Positions 16,306 to 25,266 of a stretch of 64,000 nt of DNA are shown here, in pieces. The stretch's first letter is position 1. Every line of letters begins with the position of its first letter. The translations under genes were made by a program, and so were the position numbers. Origin of the DNA: DAMCAP01 sp032059445 (lineage in GTDB: Bacteria; Bacillota; Clostridia; Oscillospirales; Ruminococcaceae). The DNA lies in contig DAMCAP010000011.1 of NCBI GenBank assembly GCA_032059445.1, positions 1 through 64,000 on the forward strand, in the 5' to 3' direction. The notes beneath the pieces are model-generated. The model had not been told where the DNA came from, ran no database searches, and saw only the letters and a list, made by a program, of their open reading frames with translations.

Positions 16306-17727
16306 ATGGACTACAAAGTAAGGTTATCACAGCTTATCGAAGAGAAAAAAGACCTGTATATCGATATGAATGATCAAATCTGGGGATTTGCCGAGCCAAG
16401 GTTTCGGGAGTATAAATCCAGCGCACTACAGGCGAAGGCGCTCGAAGAGCTGGGATTTCGCGTCAGTGTAGGACACGCCGGCGAAGAGACTGCCGTCATT
16501 GCCGAATTTGGAAGCGGCAAGCCTGTGATTGCTTTCTTGGGTGAGTTTGATTCCCTTTCCGGTCTTTCGCAGGAAGCGGATAATACAGTACATACCCCTA
16601 TTGTAAAGGGTGGCGATGGTCATGGCTGTGGGCATCATACACTTGGTACTGCTTCGTTGGCTGCTACAGTTGCACTGAAATCCTATATGGAAGAAAACAA
16701 CCTCCCCGGTACCGTCCGCTACTACGGCTGCCCTGCCGAAGAAAACGCAGGCGGTAAGGCGTATCTTGTACGCGATGGCTTGTTTAATGATTGCGACATC
16801 GCCATCACTTGGCACCCATCCTCTGTAAATATGGTTACACCTAGTGGATCTCTAGCCAATTTCAGAGTATTCTACACCTTTAAGGGCACCTCTGCCCATG
16901 CGGCTGGCTCTCCACATCTGGGCAGGTCTGCTCTGGATGCTGTGGAGCTAATGAATGTTGGTGTCAACTACATGCGCGAGCATATGATCGATGAGGCTAG
17001 GGTGCATTATGCAGTAACCAACACAGGCGGTACAGCGCCCAATGTAGTACAGGCTGAAGCACAGGTGCTCTATGCAATGCGCGCGCCTAAGGTAACACAG
17101 GTTAAGGAGCTTTATAACCGCATCGAGAAGATTGCACGTGGCGCTGCTCTGATGACCGAAACTGAGGTAGAGATCAAGCAGGTTGCTGCCTACTCTGATT
17201 ATATTGCCAATAACACAATCAGCAAGAAGTTGGGCGAACATATGCAGGAGCTGCTACCAATAGGGTATACCGACGAGGAGTATGCATATGCACAGAAATT
17301 TAAGGATGTAATCACCGAGCTGGATGCAAAGAATCTACAGAGCAATGCAGTAAAATTAGCTGGCAAGGCTAAGGCTGCTGAAGTTTTATCAAAGCCTTTA
17401 TTTGACTTCTTGGCTCCTACCGTCGTACTGGGCCGTGGCTCAACCGACGTAGGCGATGTAAGCTGGGTGGTACCTACAGGTCAGTTTAATGCGGTATGCT
17501 ATGCTACAGGTACTCCTGGTCATGCATGGCAAGAGGTGGCTCAAGGCAAGAGCTCTATCACCCATAAGGGTCTGCTGTTTGCAGCAAAGGTCATGGCAAT
17601 GACCGGCTATGATTTCTTAACGAACCCTGAGCTGATTAATCAGGCAAAGGCTGACTGGCTCGATGACCTAGGCGGAGAAACGTATCCCAACCCACTGCCA
17701 GCAGATGCCAAGCCTGAGCTGTGGTAA
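16306..17727 (+). CDS. AbgB-like M20 family amidohydrolase 4, 473 aa
   Basis: Predicted metallo-amidohydrolase. Motifs are FLGEFDSLSGLSQ, GHGCGHH, GCPAEENAGG, TWHPSS and FKGTSAHAAGSPHLGRS. It belongs to a subgroup different from the 4-9 kb trio (Ala-Ala-Gly in place of Ala-Gly-Gly, Leu-Gly in place of Asn-Gly) and is most like the 43720 gene. The start at 16306 is used because tatggaggtagctatc precedes it; the open frame continues to 16168 without another good site. Its position after AbgT suggests it cleaves the imported amide. Confidence 0.9.
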   Translation: MDYKVRLSQLIEEKKDLYIDMNDQIWGFAEPRFREYKSSALQAKALEELGFRVSVGHAGEETAVIAEFGSGKPVIAFLGEFDSLSGLSQEADNTVHTPIVKGGDGHGCGHHTLGTASLAATVALKSYMEENNLPGTVRYYGCPAEENAGGKAYLVRDGLFNDCDIAITWHPSSVNMVTPSGSLANFRVFYTFKGTSAHAAGSPHLGRSALDAVELMNVGVNYMREHMIDEARVHYAVTNTGGTAPNVVQAEAQVLYAMRAPKVTQVKELYNRIEKIARGAALMTETEVEIKQVAAYSDYIANNTISKKLGEHMQELLPIGYTDEEYAYAQKFKDVITELDAKNLQSNAVKLAGKAKAAEVLSKPLFDFLAPTVVLGRGSTDVGDVSWVVPTGQFNAVCYATGTPGHAWQEVAQGKSSITHKGLLFAAKVMAMTGYDFLTNPELINQAKADWLDDLGGETYPNPLPADAKPELW

Positions 17728-17761
17728 AATAGAGGCATTTTAGTCTTTAATAGATCAAAAA

Positions 17762-17802
17762 CTATGCCACAGCACTAATATCGTGTTGTGGCATAGCTTA
17801 TT
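17762..17802 (+). terminator. Terminator-like hairpin after M20 gene 4
   Basis: 14-bp stem ctatgccacagcac / gtgttgtggcatag (one G-T pair) with a 7-nt loop, followed by a short cttattt tract. Confidence 0.7.
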
Positions 17803-17855
17803 TACCTAAAGATAGATTTGTGTTACACTAAGCATAAAAAACCAAAGGAGCGCAA

Positions 17856-18278
17856 ATGAAAGCGATAGATACACTAAAATCTACAAACTATAGTTGTGTG
17901 ATTGCAAAGTCGGGAACTGTGGTAGCGGCACTTAATGGTTTGGGCGTAAAGCCGATCATTAGTACCCTTGATCGCTACCCACAGATGTTGGCAGGGGCAG
18001 AGCTGGCCGATAAGGTAATCGGTAAAGCGGCAGCTATGCTGCTGGCGAAGGCCGGAGCAGCTTATGTATATGGAGATATTATGAGCAAGGGTGCAGAGGA
18101 TTACCTCATAAGAAATAACATCCCTTATAGCTATGGGGAGCTGGTGGAGCTCATACAAAACCGTACAATGAATGGCTCCTGCCCTTTGGAGCAGGCTGTC
18201 GCTGCAATCGATGACTCTGATCAAGGCATAGTAGCCATAAGGCAAACAATCGCAAGATTGATGGCGGCAAAGGCATAG
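17856..18278 (+). CDS. DUF1893 domain protein, 140 aa
   Basis: Recognised by the ordered segments SCVIAKSGTVVAALNGLGVKP, GAELADKVIGKAAAMLLAKAG, VYGDIMSKGAEDYLI, Y-x-E-LVELIQNR and a CPLEQA end, which match DUF1893 proteins of unknown function (a fold related to cytidine deaminase-like domains has been suggested, not shown here). Start: ATG after aaaggagcgcaa. The last 24 codons and the following sequence are repeated twice downstream (see the repeat at 18206), so the C-terminal tail has been duplicated as DNA but not as protein. Confidence 0.8.
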   Translation: MKAIDTLKSTNYSCVIAKSGTVVAALNGLGVKPIISTLDRYPQMLAGAELADKVIGKAAAMLLAKAGAAYVYGDIMSKGAEDYLIRNNIPYSYGELVELIQNRTMNGSCPLEQAVAAIDDSDQGIVAIRQTIARLMAAKA

Positions 18279-18731
18279 GAGATTTGTCGGGGTGCGTAAG
18301 TGGCATACTATGCATCACCCTAGGACGTTTATTTCACGATGATGAGTTTTGCGTAGCCGTTTCATATGTGCCTTAATCGATGACCTCGATGAAGGCATAG
18401 CAGCCATAAGGCAAACAATCGCGAGATTGATGGCGGCAAAGGCATAGAGAGGTTTGTCGGGATGTGTAAGTGGCATATTATGCATCACCCACGCACTTTT
18501 TAATTCAAAGTTTTGCGTAGCCGTTTCATATGTGCCTTAATCGATGACCTTGATGAAGGCATAGCAGCCATAAGGCAAACAATCGCGAGATGGATGGCGG
18601 CATAGGCATAGGAGATTTGTCGGGATGCGTAAGTGGTGGCATACTATGCAGATGTGCTTAGCTATGAAAGCTCTTTTTACCTTGTATTTTGTTAGGATAG
18701 TTTTGCTTAGGCGTTTCATAGTGCATATGAA
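18206..18731 (+). repeat. Tandem triplication of the DUF1893 gene 3' end plus downstream sequence
   Basis: Copies begin with aatcgatgac at 18206, 18375 and 18539 (periods 169 and 164 bp). Each contains the stretch encoding the last about 20 codons of the gene (ggcatagYagccataaggc through gcggcaaaggcatag), then gatttgtcgggRtgYgtaag and a tail with ttttgcgtagccgtttcata. Copies 2 and 3 carry the gene end without a start. Copy 3 has lost the stop-proximal match and its tail is degenerate. This also describes the 490-bp gap between genes. Confidence 0.9.
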
Positions 18732-18744
18732 TGTAAGCAAAAGA

Positions 18745-18766
18745 AAAAGCCCCGCGTTGCGGGGCT
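18745..18766. terminator. Terminator for the minus-strand DUF1576 operon
   Basis: The 8-bp stem agccccgc / gcggggct with a 3-nt loop is followed on the minus strand by tttttctttt, directly after the stop codon at 18771. Confidence 0.85.
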
Positions 18767-18770
18767 ATGC

Positions 18771-19121
18771 CTAATGAGTGGGCATGTTGATCGTAAGCTT
18801 TGCGTGGTCTGGGGTAACGTCGAGGACATAGTCTGAGATCAGCATACCAAGCAGCATGATCTCGGTGCCTTCACCCAGCTCTGAGGTGCCAGCAAGGGCC
18901 CAGTATTCTTCTTCTGCCCCTACGTCCTTGCCATAAGATAGGTACTTATCTAGCTTAGCCAGCATGGGAGCATGTTGAGGTTGATAGTTGGTGTTGAAGA
19001 TGACTGTATAACTTTCTTCACCTTGTCTGATCTGTGAAGTAATCTCATCAGCTCCAATCGAGAAAAAGAACATGGTCAGCTCTTCGCAGACCTTTACCAC
19101 CTTTTTTCTGACGTGACGCAT
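18771..19121 (-). CDS. Conserved hypothetical protein next to DUF1576, 116 aa
   Basis: Family not named. It is a soluble alpha/beta protein with an N-terminal basic start (MRHVRKKVVKVCEEL) and segments such as SYTVIFNTNYQPQ, the acidic EEEYWALAG and LLGMLISDYVLDV. It begins 2 bp after the stop of the upstream DUF1576 gene, so the two are cotranscribed and possibly work together, for example as a cytoplasmic subunit of the membrane protein (inference). Start: ATG at 19121, preceded by a gagaaggagc-type site inside the upstream gene end. Confidence 0.65.
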   Translation of the reverse strand: MRHVRKKVVKVCEELTMFFFSIGADEITSQIRQGEESYTVIFNTNYQPQHAPMLAKLDKYLSYGKDVGAEEEYWALAGTSELGEGTEIMLLGMLISDYVLDVTPDHAKLTINMPTH

Positions 19122-19123
19122 GA

Positions 19124-20386
19124 TTACTGCTCCTTCTCTATACTTTCTAATAACGGAATCATAAACATTGCTACGATCCCCGCGGCAAATCCATTGTTAT
19201 AGAGATTTAGCCCAGAATAAATCGTACTTGTATTGGCGACAACCGCACAGTGGATGATCCCTGCTATTATACCATATACGGGTCCAAACTGTCCAGCAAT
19301 GGGGGCGAGACCTGCACAAAATATAGCAGCCAGCTGCATGGCAGGGTCGGTAGGTGAGTAAGACATCACCATGCAAGCGATGTATACGCCCAGCGTGGTG
19401 GGGAGACAGTTTTTGATGTGCATACCAAAGGCTGCAAACCCAGTAACGGTGAGGATGGCACCCAGCACAGGGCCGTTTAAGTCTCCGCCGATAGCCAGTA
19501 CATAGCTTAAGTACAAGGCGCCTACAAGTGCCATATTGATCATGGTAGGCCCTACACCGTCCATGATAATGAAGTCGGCGATTGCACGCCCCGGGTGGCG
19601 GTGGATGCGTAGGAAAGGCTTGAGATTCTTTTCGCTCAGTATAAAGCCCACCAAAGCCAGTATACCGTAGCTTACATAGAGCATTGTGGCTAGGCGATTG
19701 TCTATACCCTTAGACCATAGCAGAGGCGGAGTAATGGTAAGGCCAAAGCCCCGCAGGAATGCGGCGGCAATCAGTGCAATGAAGCCTGCAGCAAAGCCTA
19801 CATTAAACAGATCATAACCAAAATGCACCGTTGCTGTATGGGCTGCAAAGGGTGGTATTAAGAAGCCCAATGCCACGCCGATTACCGATGCACAGATGAT
19901 ATTGACCAATGGGGTGAAGGGTAGGCTGTAAGTCATCTGCGAAACAAAGGGAGCCAAGCAGGTAGAAAATAAACCGATGTAGATATACTTCCCCCATTTA
20001 TCCTTTTGGGTGGTGGAGTATAGCCAGTTACCCGTTAATATGGGCAGGATGTTGAGAGGATTTTTGCCAAAGAGGGCAAATGCTCCCACGATCATGACCG
20101 ATGCTATGGTGAGTCCATTGTACTTAAGACCCATAAAATGGATGATTGCAATGGCAAAAAGCATCACAGTACCGCTGTTGATCAGAGCAGCGCCCGCCGA
20201 TCCAACAACGAAGTAATCGGTAAATAAAGTACCAGATGAGTGATAGATCTTATTCATGTCACTTGCCACCCTATCAAAAGGCGTAAGAGCGAGACCCCCG
20301 ACGATCAGCATTGTAGCAATCGTCAGAAGCAGTAGTTTGACCGCTGTGGTGGTTTTAATTCTAAGTGGCTTTTGAAAGTGATCCAT
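19124..20386 (-). CDS. DUF1576 family membrane protein, 420 aa
   Basis: About ten hydrophobic segments. Segments YFVVGSAGAALINSGTV, FALFGKNPLNILPI and FGYDLFNVGFAAGFIAL, together with a repeat of the same pattern near the C-terminus (NNGFAAGIVAMFMIP), fit DUF1576, a family of putative transporters with internally duplicated halves. The function is unknown. Start: ATG at 20386 after gcaggagggtgc on the minus strand. It is first in a two-gene operon with the 116-aa protein. Confidence 0.8.
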   Translation of the reverse strand: MDHFQKPLRIKTTTAVKLLLLTIATMLIVGGLALTPFDRVASDMNKIYHSSGTLFTDYFVVGSAGAALINSGTVMLFAIAIIHFMGLKYNGLTIASVMIVGAFALFGKNPLNILPILTGNWLYSTTQKDKWGKYIYIGLFSTCLAPFVSQMTYSLPFTPLVNIICASVIGVALGFLIPPFAAHTATVHFGYDLFNVGFAAGFIALIAAAFLRGFGLTITPPLLWSKGIDNRLATMLYVSYGILALVGFILSEKNLKPFLRIHRHPGRAIADFIIMDGVGPTMINMALVGALYLSYVLAIGGDLNGPVLGAILTVTGFAAFGMHIKNCLPTTLGVYIACMVMSYSPTDPAMQLAAIFCAGLAPIAGQFGPVYGIIAGIIHCAVVANTSTIYSGLNLYNNGFAAGIVAMFMIPLLESIEKEQ

Positions 20387-20620
20387 GCACCCTCCTGCAA
20401 AAAAATTTGTAAATATCTTAACACGACAGGGCTAAGTATTTTTTGTATTTTTTTTGCATATAACATTAATATTCTATTAATTTTTATTTTTTTCGGAATT
20501 ATTATCATAATTTCTACAAATCAGCTGAGATATCTGTCTTTGTAATAGGATCGCTTAATTGATTACAAATACACTCTATACAAAAAATTAAAGCTATTTA
20601 GCTTAAAAAAGGAGAAGCGT

Positions 20621-21262
20621 ATGAAAGTTTTGGTGACTGGATTTGAACCATTTGGAGGGGAGAGCATCAACCCATCTTATCAAGCGATATTGGCTATGAA
20701 AGAAGATATAGCATGTGCTAAGGTGGTAAAAGCGGAGCTGCCCACTGTGTTTGGCCGCTCAATCGAGAGGCTCAAGGAGCTGATGGTTGAGCATAGCCCA
20801 GATGTAGTGATCTGCATTGGTCAGGCAGGCGGCAGAGCAGGGGTAACACCTGAGCGTGTCGGCATTAATGTAGACGACGCGCGCATCCCCGACAATGACG
20901 GAAACTCCCCTGTGGATCAGCCGATTTTTAGCGACGGACCAGCTGCTTATTTCTCGACGCTACCCATCAAAGCGATGGTAGCCAAAATGCGGGAGGCAGG
21001 GTTACCGGGAGCGGTATCCAACACCGCAGGCACCTATGTGTGCAATCATATTGCTTATGGCTTGGGGTATTTGATTGAAAGGGGCTTTACAGGGGTACGG
21101 GGTGGATTTATCCATGTGCCGTATTGCACTGCTCAGGTGACTGATAAGCCCAACACTCCATCGATGAGCCTGCAAGATATTACTCGTTGCTTAGAGCTGG
21201 CGGTAGAAGCAGCAGTGACCCATGATACCGATATTAGGTTAAGCGACTCAGATACCCACTAA
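20621..21262 (+). CDS. pcp: Pyroglutamyl-peptidase I, 213 aa
   Basis: Cytosolic cysteine peptidase (family C15) removing N-terminal pyroglutamate from peptides. The N-terminus KVLVTGFEPFGGESINPS is diagnostic. The catalytic triad is visible as Glu78 (GVTPERVGIN), Cys141 (SNTAGTYVCNH) and His165 (GGFIHVPY). Length is standard. Start: ATG after aaaggagaagcgt. It is monocistronic and divergent from the DUF1576 operon. It fits the glutamate-releasing theme of the window. Confidence 0.95.
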   Translation: MKVLVTGFEPFGGESINPSYQAILAMKEDIACAKVVKAELPTVFGRSIERLKELMVEHSPDVVICIGQAGGRAGVTPERVGINVDDARIPDNDGNSPVDQPIFSDGPAAYFSTLPIKAMVAKMREAGLPGAVSNTAGTYVCNHIAYGLGYLIERGFTGVRGGFIHVPYCTAQVTDKPNTPSMSLQDITRCLELAVEAAVTHDTDIRLSDSDTH

Positions 21263-21676
21263 TGTGCAGATGTGCCTATATAGCAGACTTATGGGGTTTA
21301 TGTAAATAGCTGTTGAGTTTACTCCAAAAGTGTATTTTGTTGTCCAAACGTAATATGTGTAAGAATTTATACATATAGTAAGATTTTGGTGTTTTTTAGT
21401 CTGTGTTTGCTGTAGACTTAAGGGGGATTTCGCAGCTCTATTTGTAGTAGAGGCTGGTACGATGCTGGGCAGGGTATAAACACTGTAGAATAACAGCACA
21501 GATACGCATTACTGGCAGTTTTAGGCGGTTTTCTTGTGGCGGAAACGGTTATTTTTCGCCTAAATGTAATATTTGATTAGGTTTATACTTTTTGAGAAGA
21601 AAAAGGGACTTTCTTGGCGAGCAAGAAAGTCCCTTTTGTATATCGTAATTCGTGTAATATTGCTGCCCTAGCATCT
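21263..21676. other. Intergenic region between convergent genes, with a 16-bp-stem terminator
   Basis: The notable element is the perfect inverted repeat aaaagggactttcttg / caagaaagtccctttt at 21601-21637 with a 5-nt loop. It is a strong terminator for the minus-strand genes (T-rich on that strand) and possibly for pcp. The rest shows no gene. Confidence 0.8.
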
Positions 21677-22126
21677 CTACTCCTGATAAAAATTCTCCTT
21701 GAGATCATCCTTGGCATCCCACATTGACCATGCGGCTTCTAGTAGGTTGCCTTGGTTGTCTTCAAAATAGAAGTATTTTGCTTCGCCGTTGCCCAGAGTC
21801 ATCAGTTCCCCTACAGCCACTCCACTTGCTGATAAGAGCTTATGGGTTTCGGCGATGTGGGGGCAGTTGATCGCCATTATTGGGAATTTTGTGCCGTTAC
21901 GGAGGATCTGCAAAGGCTGGTGCTGATCGGTCTGGACCAGTACCAGTGCAATGGCATGCTTGTGAGGATAATGCAAAATCGCAATCAGTGAGCCTCGATC
22001 TGTAAATGTATCGATCAGCTTCAGCCTAAAATTACATACATACCAGTCGATCGATGCTTGGATATCAGTAGTGGGCAGGTATACATACCCGATTTGGGTA
22101 AATGGAATTTGTCGTTTTTGATCCAT
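21677..22126 (-). CDS. VOC superfamily (glyoxalase-like) protein, 149 aa
   Basis: Two beta-alpha-beta-beta-beta modules of the vicinal-oxygen-chelate fold: first IGYVYLPTTDIQASIDWYV, with LIAILHYPHKHAIALVLVQ, then ANCPHIAETHKLL and the end KYFYFEDNQGNLLEAAWS with a metal-site glutamate. Members include dioxygenases, glyoxalases and resistance proteins, so the reaction is not assignable. Start: ATG at 22126 after gatcaggaggtaac. It is the last gene before the terminator and 63 bp after the NUDIX gene. Confidence 0.8.
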   Translation of the reverse strand: MDQKRQIPFTQIGYVYLPTTDIQASIDWYVCNFRLKLIDTFTDRGSLIAILHYPHKHAIALVLVQTDQHQPLQILRNGTKFPIMAINCPHIAETHKLLSASGVAVGELMTLGNGEAKYFYFEDNQGNLLEAAWSMWDAKDDLKENFYQE

Positions 22127-22189
22127 GTTACCTCCTGATCTTACTTTGCAAAGCCCTCTGTATTTACTAGCGAGGGTAAGCCAACATCC

Positions 22190-22729
22190 TTAGAGAAGTC
22201 CCTTCATAGCAGCGTAAAGCAGGATGCCAGTCTGAGTCTTGCCATCGTGGATCTGCCCTGCTTTGACCAGCTCGATTGCTTGAGTAAGGGGGATCTTGAC
22301 CAGGGTTAGAAACTCATCTTCATCTAAGCACTGATCAGAGGGGCTAAGATCGCTGGCGTAATAGAGGTGGATCAGCTCATCGCAGTATGCGGGGGTCGGG
22401 TAAAATCGGGTGAGGGGGCTTAGGGAGGCGGCTCGATAGCCGGTTTCCTCCTCTAGCTCTCGATAAGCGCGGGAGATGGGGTCTTCTCCCGGGTTTAGCT
22501 TGCCAGCAGGCAGCTCTAGCAGCTCTTGCCCTACAGGGTAACGAAACTGGCGCACCATCAACAGATGGTCTTGCTCGTCGACAGCCACGATTGCCACTGC
22601 TCCCGGATGTCGGATTACCTCCCGAAGAGCGGTTTTGCCGTTTTCCAGCGCTACCTCATGACGAGAAAGATCGATGACCCTACCCTGATAGATTTCTTTT
22701 TCGTCCAGCTTTTTTTCGAAATGTGCCAT
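22190..22729 (-). CDS. NUDIX hydrolase, ADP-ribose pyrophosphatase type, 179 aa
   Basis: The NUDIX box is complete (G-x5-E-x7-RELEEETGY around residues 96-118: GKLNPGEDPISRAYRELEEE). It is preceded by VRQFRYPVGQELLELPAG, typical of ADP-ribose pyrophosphatases (NudF), which hydrolyse ADP-ribose to AMP and ribose-5-phosphate in a Mg-dependent reaction. Start: ATG at 22729 after taaggagaggct. It begins 9 bp after the PPC-domain gene, in the same operon. Confidence 0.9.
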   Translation of the reverse strand: MAHFEKKLDEKEIYQGRVIDLSRHEVALENGKTALREVIRHPGAVAIVAVDEQDHLLMVRQFRYPVGQELLELPAGKLNPGEDPISRAYRELEEETGYRAASLSPLTRFYPTPAYCDELIHLYYASDLSPSDQCLDEDEFLTLVKIPLTQAIELVKAGQIHDGKTQTGILLYAAMKGLL

Positions 22730-22738
22730 AGCCTCTCC

Positions 22739-23179
22739 TTATATCTCGGTAACCACCTTGTCAAAATCCAGCACATTGATGCCGATTTTACTATCAAAGC
22801 TTCTGTCGACTACGCCGTTGACCGCAGTGATGAAGATCTCGGCGGTAGCGCTGACGGTGGCAGCATTGAGATGCCCCCCCATTACCTTCATATTGGCATC
22901 ACCTACGTTGATGTGGGTATGGAGGTAGGTTTTGCCGTCCATCTGGGAGATGTTGCCCACCAGAGAGGTGATCTCTAGCTGCTCTCTAAGCTCTACCGAA
23001 TTATAGACCTTAGTGTGGATATCAAATAGCCCCATTTTGACGTAGTCTACCGCACCAAGCCCTGTAAAATGCCCCAGTGTAATGCCCTGCTGTGTGGCAA
23101 AATTCAAGATGGACTGGTAAACGTCCTCACCGGGCATCAGCCTTAAAACATAGGTATTTCCAAACTTCCTAAATTGCAT
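22739..23179 (-). CDS. PPC/DUF296 domain protein, 146 aa
   Basis: Single PPC domain (the fold of plant AT-hook PCC proteins, trimeric in bacteria). It starts MQFRKFGNTYVLRLMPGEDV, has GITLGHFTGLGAVDYVKMG, the metal-binding-type HTHINVGD segment and GGHLNAATVSATAEI. The start at 23179 fits aaaaggagaacgct; the frame extends upstream to 23212 without a site. Function in bacteria is unclear; DNA or ligand binding are suggested. It lies between the class-I amidotransferase-like hydrolase and the NUDIX gene. Confidence 0.85.
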   Translation of the reverse strand: MQFRKFGNTYVLRLMPGEDVYQSILNFATQQGITLGHFTGLGAVDYVKMGLFDIHTKVYNSVELREQLEITSLVGNISQMDGKTYLHTHINVGDANMKVMGGHLNAATVSATAEIFITAVNGVVDRSFDSKIGINVLDFDKVVTEI

Positions 23180-23199
23180 AGCGTTCTCCTTTTGATTGC

Positions 23200-23901
23200 T
23201 TATTTCATGCATTGCTCGATAAACTGTGTAAAGACTGGCGTCATATCAGGGGTAATGAGAGGTGCGCCGGTCATCCGCTCGGGGTGCCACTGCACTGCAT
23301 GGATCGGCAGCTGGCTGTGCTCCATGGCTTCGGGGATCTCTCCCGCAGTAGCTGTGACCAGCAGCCCCTCACCCAAAGCCTTAATTGCTTGATGGTGATA
23401 GGTGTTTACCATGATTTTGTCACCAAAGAATCTATGTAGGATGGAACCGGGGGAAATTGTCACAGGGTGGGTCACAGCAGCCAGACCAAAGGTGCTGCAG
23501 GAGTGATTTAACCCCTTTTGAGAGGGGAGATCCTGCCACATGCTGCCCCCAAAATAGATATTGAGCAGCTGGAATCCTCTGCAAATACCCAGAATTGGCT
23601 TGCCTGCCTCGACAAAAGCCTTTGTGATAGCCATTTCCAGCGCATCACGGTCGGTATCAAGTACGACAGTATCGTTTAGGATCTCTTCGCCGTAATAGCA
23701 GGGGTGGATGTCGACGCCACCAGTCAGCAGTAGTCCGTCGCAGACTTCGGCATATTCTGTGGCAGAGTTGCCATCCAGCGCCAGCAGGGGGCTACCACCC
23801 GCCTTTATGATGGCATCGGCATAGTTACGGTATAGGGAAAATCGGCTTTGCCCTGTGGGGTGGCTGTCATGCCCTGTGGTGAGAAGAATCAGTGGTTTCA
23901 T
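23200..23901 (-). CDS. Gamma-glutamyl-gamma-aminobutyrate hydrolase family protein (peptidase C26), 233 aa
   Basis: A glutamine-amidotransferase-fold hydrolase releasing glutamate from gamma-glutamyl compounds (PuuD-like). Motifs are LLLTGGVDIHP, the nucleophile elbow GICRGFQLLN with Cys107, and the His/Glu pair in VQWHPERM near residue 215. Start: ATG at 23901 after caaggaggcagctt. It lies just downstream of the putative regulator at 23980 and upstream of the PPC and NUDIX genes on the same strand. The exact substrate (gamma-Glu-GABA, folylpolyglutamate or other) cannot be told. Confidence 0.88.
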   Translation of the reverse strand: MKPLILLTTGHDSHPTGQSRFSLYRNYADAIIKAGGSPLLALDGNSATEYAEVCDGLLLTGGVDIHPCYYGEEILNDTVVLDTDRDALEMAITKAFVEAGKPILGICRGFQLLNIYFGGSMWQDLPSQKGLNHSCSTFGLAAVTHPVTISPGSILHRFFGDKIMVNTYHHQAIKALGEGLLVTATAGEIPEAMEHSQLPIHAVQWHPERMTGAPLITPDMTPVFTQFIEQCMK

Positions 23902-23979
23902 AAGCTGCCTCCTTGTTTATATTGATTACATTGTACTAAAAAGTGTCAGAGGCTCAGGTGTTTCGTGCACTCGTAGGCG

Positions 23980-25266
23980 CTACCGCACAAAGCTATCGGG
24001 GTCAAACACATAAATTGCTGCGGGGCGACCTTTGACTTTGTACTGTTGCTTGTGTGAGAGGGTGGCCAAACCGCTTTTGCTCAGTGTATTGGCGATGCGT
24101 GAGGCACTGCGGGGGGTTATATCGAGATAATAGGCAATATCCTCAGCCGAGAGCTTATACATACCTCTTGCGGTAACCAGCTCATAGAGCCGGTAGAGGT
24201 TGCGCTTTGAGATGCCATCGATGGTTTTGAGGTGGGGGGTGCTGTTGTCGACCGACACCGCCTGTGCCTGATTTAGAGAAATGGTACGGGTGCCGGTGAG
24301 GTTTTGCAGTATGGAGCTGCATTTTGAGGCGGCATCGCTGACCAGTGCTGTGGCAGCACAGTTATAGGCTTCGTCCATGGTCATACCGACCCCCCAGCCG
24401 ATCCTGACCTCAAAATCCAGATGCTTTTTGAGATACTGCGCCAGCTTGCAGTTGAGGTAGCCGTTGGTAATATGGTAAAGATCGGCATTGGAGGTAAGCA
24501 CCTCACAGTCAATGCCGATGGGGTGGATCATCAGGCACATGGAGTGCTGAGAATTAAAGTTATTTAGTGCTGCCACCAGCTGCCGACCTACCCCTTCACG
24601 GCTCACAGCATCGCTGCCTGCCTGATCACGGTTGCAGACCAGCCCAACTGCGGGCAGGTTATTTTTGACCTGCTTATTTCGGATGGTAGTGACCAGGGCT
24701 TCTAGCTCTCTGGAGCTGCTCTCATCACTGTTAGATACCTCGATCACCCGCACACCCAAGGCCCCAAGCTCTTTTGCAAGGGCACTAAAGCGTGTGATGA
24801 CGATATCGACACGATCCTCCTGCACCAGCTTGGTAAACCCTTGATAGGAGTGGCTAAAGGCGTTTAAGTCGATGATTTCCTGCCCGATGGCAATGGGTAC
24901 GTTGTTATACCCGAGGCTTTCGGCGAAGCAGTGGCAAGAGGGGTAGAGGTCAGTAGCGATCCGATTGAAATTTGTATAACCCTCTACTGCCAAAGAGAGC
25001 AGGACGCTTAAAAACTCACTGTCGCCTACCTTTAGATACGCATAGGGGATCCTTGGTTTGCAGTGATTTTGCACAGTGCATTGGCTAAAGATACCTCCAA
25101 AGAGGATACCATCGAGAAACCAATGGTTTTTTTCGTATAGTGGGATGATCTCCTGTGGGGAGCTATAGATCAGAGGCAGGATCTGTACCCCCTTGGGCGA
25201 AAGCTCCTGTATATGCTGCGGGTTGAGGGAGGCTGTGGAAGCCGCTATCAGTCCGATTTTGATCAT
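23980..25266 (-). CDS. Putative transcription regulator: sensor-like domain, GGDEF-like domain, C-terminal winged helix (paralogue A), 428 aa
   Basis: I do not recognise a named family. Residues 1-200 resemble a two-lobed ligand-sensing domain (MIKIGLIAAST start; repeated alternating strand/helix pattern). Residues about 205-320 have a degenerate GGDEF-like signature, RIGWGVGMTMDEAYNCAATAL, similar to the GYGxG-x-EA-x-NA pattern in CdaR/PucR-type regulators. Residues about 345-428 read as a winged helix (LSAEDIAYYLDITPRSASRIANTL) followed by a basic wing (YKVKGRPAAIYVFD). The same order occurs in its divergent paralogue at 25690. Start: ATG at 25266 after gaaaggagccagac. It is upstream of the C26 hydrolase operon. 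Regulation of amide or peptide catabolism is an inference. Confidence 0.6.
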   Translation of the reverse strand: MIKIGLIAASTASLNPQHIQELSPKGVQILPLIYSSPQEIIPLYEKNHWFLDGILFGGIFSQCTVQNHCKPRIPYAYLKVGDSEFLSVLLSLAVEGYTNFNRIATDLYPSCHCFAESLGYNNVPIAIGQEIIDLNAFSHSYQGFTKLVQEDRVDIVITRFSALAKELGALGVRVIEVSNSDESSSRELEALVTTIRNKQVKNNLPAVGLVCNRDQAGSDAVSREGVGRQLVAALNNFNSQHSMCLMIHPIGIDCEVLTSNADLYHITNGYLNCKLAQYLKKHLDFEVRIGWGVGMTMDEAYNCAATALVSDAASKCSSILQNLTGTRTISLNQAQAVSVDNSTPHLKTIDGISKRNLYRLYELVTARGMYKLSAEDIAYYLDITPRSASRIANTLSKSGLATLSHKQQYKVKGRPAAIYVFDPDSFVR

